Shown here: positions 21,307 through 23,077 of the stretch, piece after piece
Layout of the letters: each line of letters begins with the position of its first letter
Numbering within the stretch: the first letter of the stretch is position 1
NCBI GenBank assembly: GCA_045546995.1
Contig: JAZQDW010000072.1
Coordinates: 1 to 23,077 of the forward strand
Length of the DNA stretch: 23,077 bases
Direction: 5' to 3'
Source: Firm-08 sp045546995
Lineage (GTDB): Bacteria; Bacillota; Clostridia; Oscillospirales; QAKW01
The notes under the pieces: model-generated
Told to the model about the DNA's origin: nothing
The model's database searches: none
The model's input: the letters and a program-made list of their open reading frames with translations, nothing else
Translations under genes and position numbers: made by a program

Positions 21307-22683
21307 TTAAACCATTTGTTCGGGATGGAATACCTCGTCAAACTTCTCTGCGGTCAAAAAGCCCAGAGCCACGCAGGCCTCTTTCAGAGAAATATCCTCT
21401 TTAAATGCCTTCTTAACGGTCTTGGCGGCGTTTTCATAACCGATGTAGGGATTCAGTGCGGTCACCAGCATCAAAGAGTTGTGCAGGTTGCCGTGCATCT
21501 TCTCACGGTTGGCCTTGATACCGACGGCGCAGTTGTTGTTAAAGGATACGATGGCCTCAGCCAACAGTCTTACCGACTGCAGGAAGTTGTAAATGCAAAC
21601 GGGCATAAATACGTTAAGCTCAAAGTTACCCTGAGAGGCGGCCATACCGACGGCCACGTCGTTACCCATAACCTGAACGGCTACCATGGTCACAGCCTCG
21701 CACTGGGTGGGATTGACCTTACCGGGCATGATGGAGGAGCCGGGCTCGTTTTCGGGAATGGTGATCTCGCCCAGACCCAGACGGGGGCCGGAAGCGAGCC
21801 ATCTGATATCGTTGGCAATCTTCATCATATCAGCGGCGGTCGCCTTGATGGCGCCGTGAGCAAATACCAGCTCATCCTTGGAGGTCAGCGCATGGAACTT
21901 GTTGGCGGCAGTCACAAACTTCTTACCGGTGATCTCGCTGACAGCCTCGGCAACCTTTACGTCAAAGCCGGCGGGGGCGTTCAGACCGGTACCGACGGCG
22001 GTACCGCCCAAAGCCAACTCACGCAGAGGCTCTACACTCAGCTTCAACAGCTCAATATCCTTTTCCAGAGAGCTTCTCCAGCCGGAGATCTCCTGGGAGA
22101 AGGTAATGGGAGTGGCATCCTGCAGATGGGTACGGCCGCTCTTCACAATGCCTTCGTTTTCTGCTTCCAGTCTCTTGAAGGTGTCGATGAGCAGCTGTAC
22201 GGCGGGAATCAGCTTATCCTCAATACCGATTACGGCAGCAATGTGCATGGCCGTGGGGAAGGTATCGTTGGAGGACTGGCTCATGTTGATATCATCGTTG
22301 GGATGCAGCATCTTCTTGCCGGCGATCTCATTGCCGCGGTTGGCAATGACCTCGTTGGAATTCATGTTGGACTGGGTGCCGGAGCCGGTCTGCCATACGA
22401 CCAGGGGGAAATGCTCCATCAGCTTACCCTCGATCACCTCGTCACAGGCGGCGCAGATGGCGGCCAGCTTTTCCTCGGTCATCTTTTCGGGCTTTACGGC
22501 ATTGTTGGCGATCGCGGCGGCCTTCTTCAGCACGCCGAAAGCGTGGATGATCTCACGGGGCATGGTCTCCTGCCCTACGCCGATCAAAAAGTTCTCGTGG
22601 CTTCTTTCTGTCTGGGCGGCCCAGTACTTATCAGCAGGTACCTTAACCTCACCCATAGAATCGTGTTCGATGCGATACTCCAT
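21307..22683 (-). CDS. fumC: Class II fumarase
   Basis: A 458-residue protein, normal length for class II fumarases, with AAAAGGAG before ATG. It interconverts malate and fumarate without an iron-sulfur cluster. The superfamily signature GSSIMPGKVNP lies at 315-325, with the catalytic-loop Ser. Other conserved segments are SGTQSNMN (101-108), SSND (137-140), and the TH of KSGRTHLQDA (H186), the second catalytic residue. All parts are intact. It is the first gene of the operon and supplies fumarate to the reductase encoded downstream. Confidence 0.96.
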   Translation of the reverse strand: MEYRIEHDSMGEVKVPADKYWAAQTERSHENFLIGVGQETMPREIIHAFGVLKKAAAIANNAVKPEKMTEEKLAAICAACDEVIEGKLMEHFPLVVWQTGSGTQSNMNSNEVIANRGNEIAGKKMLHPNDDINMSQSSNDTFPTAMHIAAVIGIEDKLIPAVQLLIDTFKRLEAENEGIVKSGRTHLQDATPITFSQEISGWRSSLEKDIELLKLSVEPLRELALGGTAVGTGLNAPAGFDVKVAEAVSEITGKKFVTAANKFHALTSKDELVFAHGAIKATAADMMKIANDIRWLASGPRLGLGEITIPENEPGSSIMPGKVNPTQCEAVTMVAVQVMGNDVAVGMAASQGNFELNVFMPVCIYNFLQSVRLLAEAIVSFNNNCAVGIKANREKMHGNLHNSLMLVTALNPYIGYENAAKTVKKAFKEDISLKEACVALGFLTAEKFDEVFHPEQMV

Positions 22684-22775
22684 TGTCTTGTTCTCCTTTT
22701 ATAAGAATTATTTTTTAAACGAATTCTGCGTCAAAATGCAGGGACGTTATTTTTGCCCCAAACTTCGACATCTTA

Positions 22776-22804
22776 ATTATAACAACAAACACCACAAAAG
22801 TCCA
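22776..22804 (-). promoter_or_regulatory. fumC/Hdr operon promoter
   Basis: Minus strand: -35 TGGACT (22804-22799; 4 of 6 consensus bases), a 17-bp spacer, then TGT-TATAAT with the -10 at 22781-22776 (an extended -10). Predicted transcription start near 22769, about 85 bases before the fumC ATG. No other convincing promoter lies further down the operon. Confidence 0.75.
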
Positions 22805-22845
22805 TACAACAATTTGCCCTTAATTCCCGAAAAATCAAAACATTC

Positions 22846-22861
22846 TGTGACAAATTGCACA
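22846..22861. promoter_or_regulatory. Possible Crp/Fnr-type site
   Basis: TGTGAcaaattGCACA is an imperfect inverted repeat with half-sites TGTG and CACA six to eight bases apart, centred about 84 bases upstream of the predicted transcription start. The pattern fits class-I activation by a Crp/Fnr-family protein. It is a single site and the evidence is modest. Confidence 0.25.
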
Positions 22862-22898
22862 AATTTCTTTTTTATTTGAAGTAAAATTCACCCTTCTT

Positions 22899-23077
22899 TT
22901 AGCAAAATGCCGAAAAAAAGACCACCTTGGGCGGTTCTCCGTAGAGATCAACCGGTTTTTGTATGTAAATTTTGCCAGCCATCTCGTCAAAAGCCTCGGA
23001 ATACGCCAGTATTCCTGCGTTTTTGACTTCACCGCAAACAAAATTTCCTATCCAAAAACTGCCTTTGGCACTTAAAA
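22899..23077 (-). CDS. End of an unrecognised reading frame (cut by the window edge)
   Basis: A minus-strand frame enters at the right edge and is open for about 58 codons before a TAA at 22901-22899. It reads in part GEVKNAGILAYSEAFDEMAG and then IYIQKPVDLYGEPPKVVFF. It has a balanced composition, unlike the other frames here, but its last dozen codons coincide with the terminator hairpin, which is unusual for a true gene end. It may be a protein's C-terminus or a translated repeat element. No family recognised. Confidence 0.35.
   Translation of the reverse strand, partial: LSAKGSFWIGNFVCGEVKNAGILAYSEAFDEMAGKIYIQKPVDLYGEPPKVVFFSAFC
22913..22935 (-). terminator. Terminator upstream of the fumC promoter
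   Basis: On the minus strand a 6-bp stem ACCGCC/GGTGGT (22935-22930 with 22926-22921, one G-T pair) with loop CAA is followed by C and T7 (22919-22913). It should stop transcripts from the gene cut by the right edge, insulating the fumC promoter. Confidence 0.75.

Larger units (their letters stand above)
22684..22898 (-). other. fumC upstream region
   Basis: No gene is visible in this 215-bp AT-rich stretch. It carries the fumC promoter, an untranslated leader of about 85 bases with a small hairpin (AGAATT/AATTCT around 22706-22729), and a possible upstream regulator site. Confidence 0.75.

Noticed and set aside
22684..22861. Rex-type operator in front of fumC
   Set aside because: Rex sites have TTGTTAA-type half-sites; only the Crp/Fnr-like TGTG/CACA pair is found, so no Rex site is claimed.

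Overview
The window looks like chromosomal DNA of a strictly anaerobic, moderately GC-rich Firmicute, most likely a gut-type Clostridia/Oscillospiraceae. This rests on the AGGAGG-type ribosome binding sites, the many ferredoxin-type oxidoreductases, fumarate metabolism with no membrane-anchor genes, and the style of the intergenic hairpins. Lineage is an inference; no rRNA or other marker gene is present. All convincing genes lie on the minus strand, so transcription runs from high to low coordinates.

Right part (about 22.8 to 11.1 kb): one tightly packed operon with a recognisable promoter (-10 at 22776-22781) and a strong terminator (11132-11167). Its order is fumarase (fumC), hdrB, hdrC, hdrA, an MvhD/FlxD-type subunit, two iron-sulfur subunits (FlxC- and FlxB-like), an FAD/NAD(P)H-binding subunit (FlxA-like), the iron-sulfur and flavoprotein subunits of a soluble fumarate reductase, and an AspT/SucE-type transporter of the AAE family. 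Read together, malate is dehydrated to fumarate, and NADH enters through FlxA. HdrA is the known flavin-based electron-bifurcating subunit of such complexes. Fumarate reduction to succinate could then be the downhill branch that pays for ferredoxin reduction, with the transporter exporting succinate or exchanging C4-dicarboxylates. A bifurcating NADH:ferredoxin/fumarate oxidoreductase is the main candidate for a new system here. Individual subunits are secure; the coupling is inference.

Middle (11.13 to 10.67 kb): about 450 bp without a gene but rich in structure. It holds a 34-bp perfect palindrome, a pseudoknot-like fold, and a run of six different stem-loops with TGAAAT at four junctions.

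Left part (10.67 to 0.17 kb): a compact cassette of phage virion and lysis genes. It has a near-consensus extended -10 promoter at the start and a bidirectional terminator at the end. Order: small terminase-like protein, large terminase, small membrane protein, portal, fibre-like coiled-coil protein, M23-type endolysin, holin, scaffold, coat protein, head-closure protein, tail-nozzle-like protein, and an Ala/Lys-rich coiled-coil protein. The order terminase, portal, scaffold, coat, closure, nozzle suggests a P22-like podovirus. Integrase, repressor and replication genes are absent between promoter and terminator, so it may be a remnant prophage, a domesticated particle or a gene-transfer-agent-like element. 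Between holin and scaffold a 104-bp direct repeat duplicates the scaffold gene's translation start and flanks a long hairpin. The rightmost 180 bp hold the end of an unrecognised reading frame with its own terminator.
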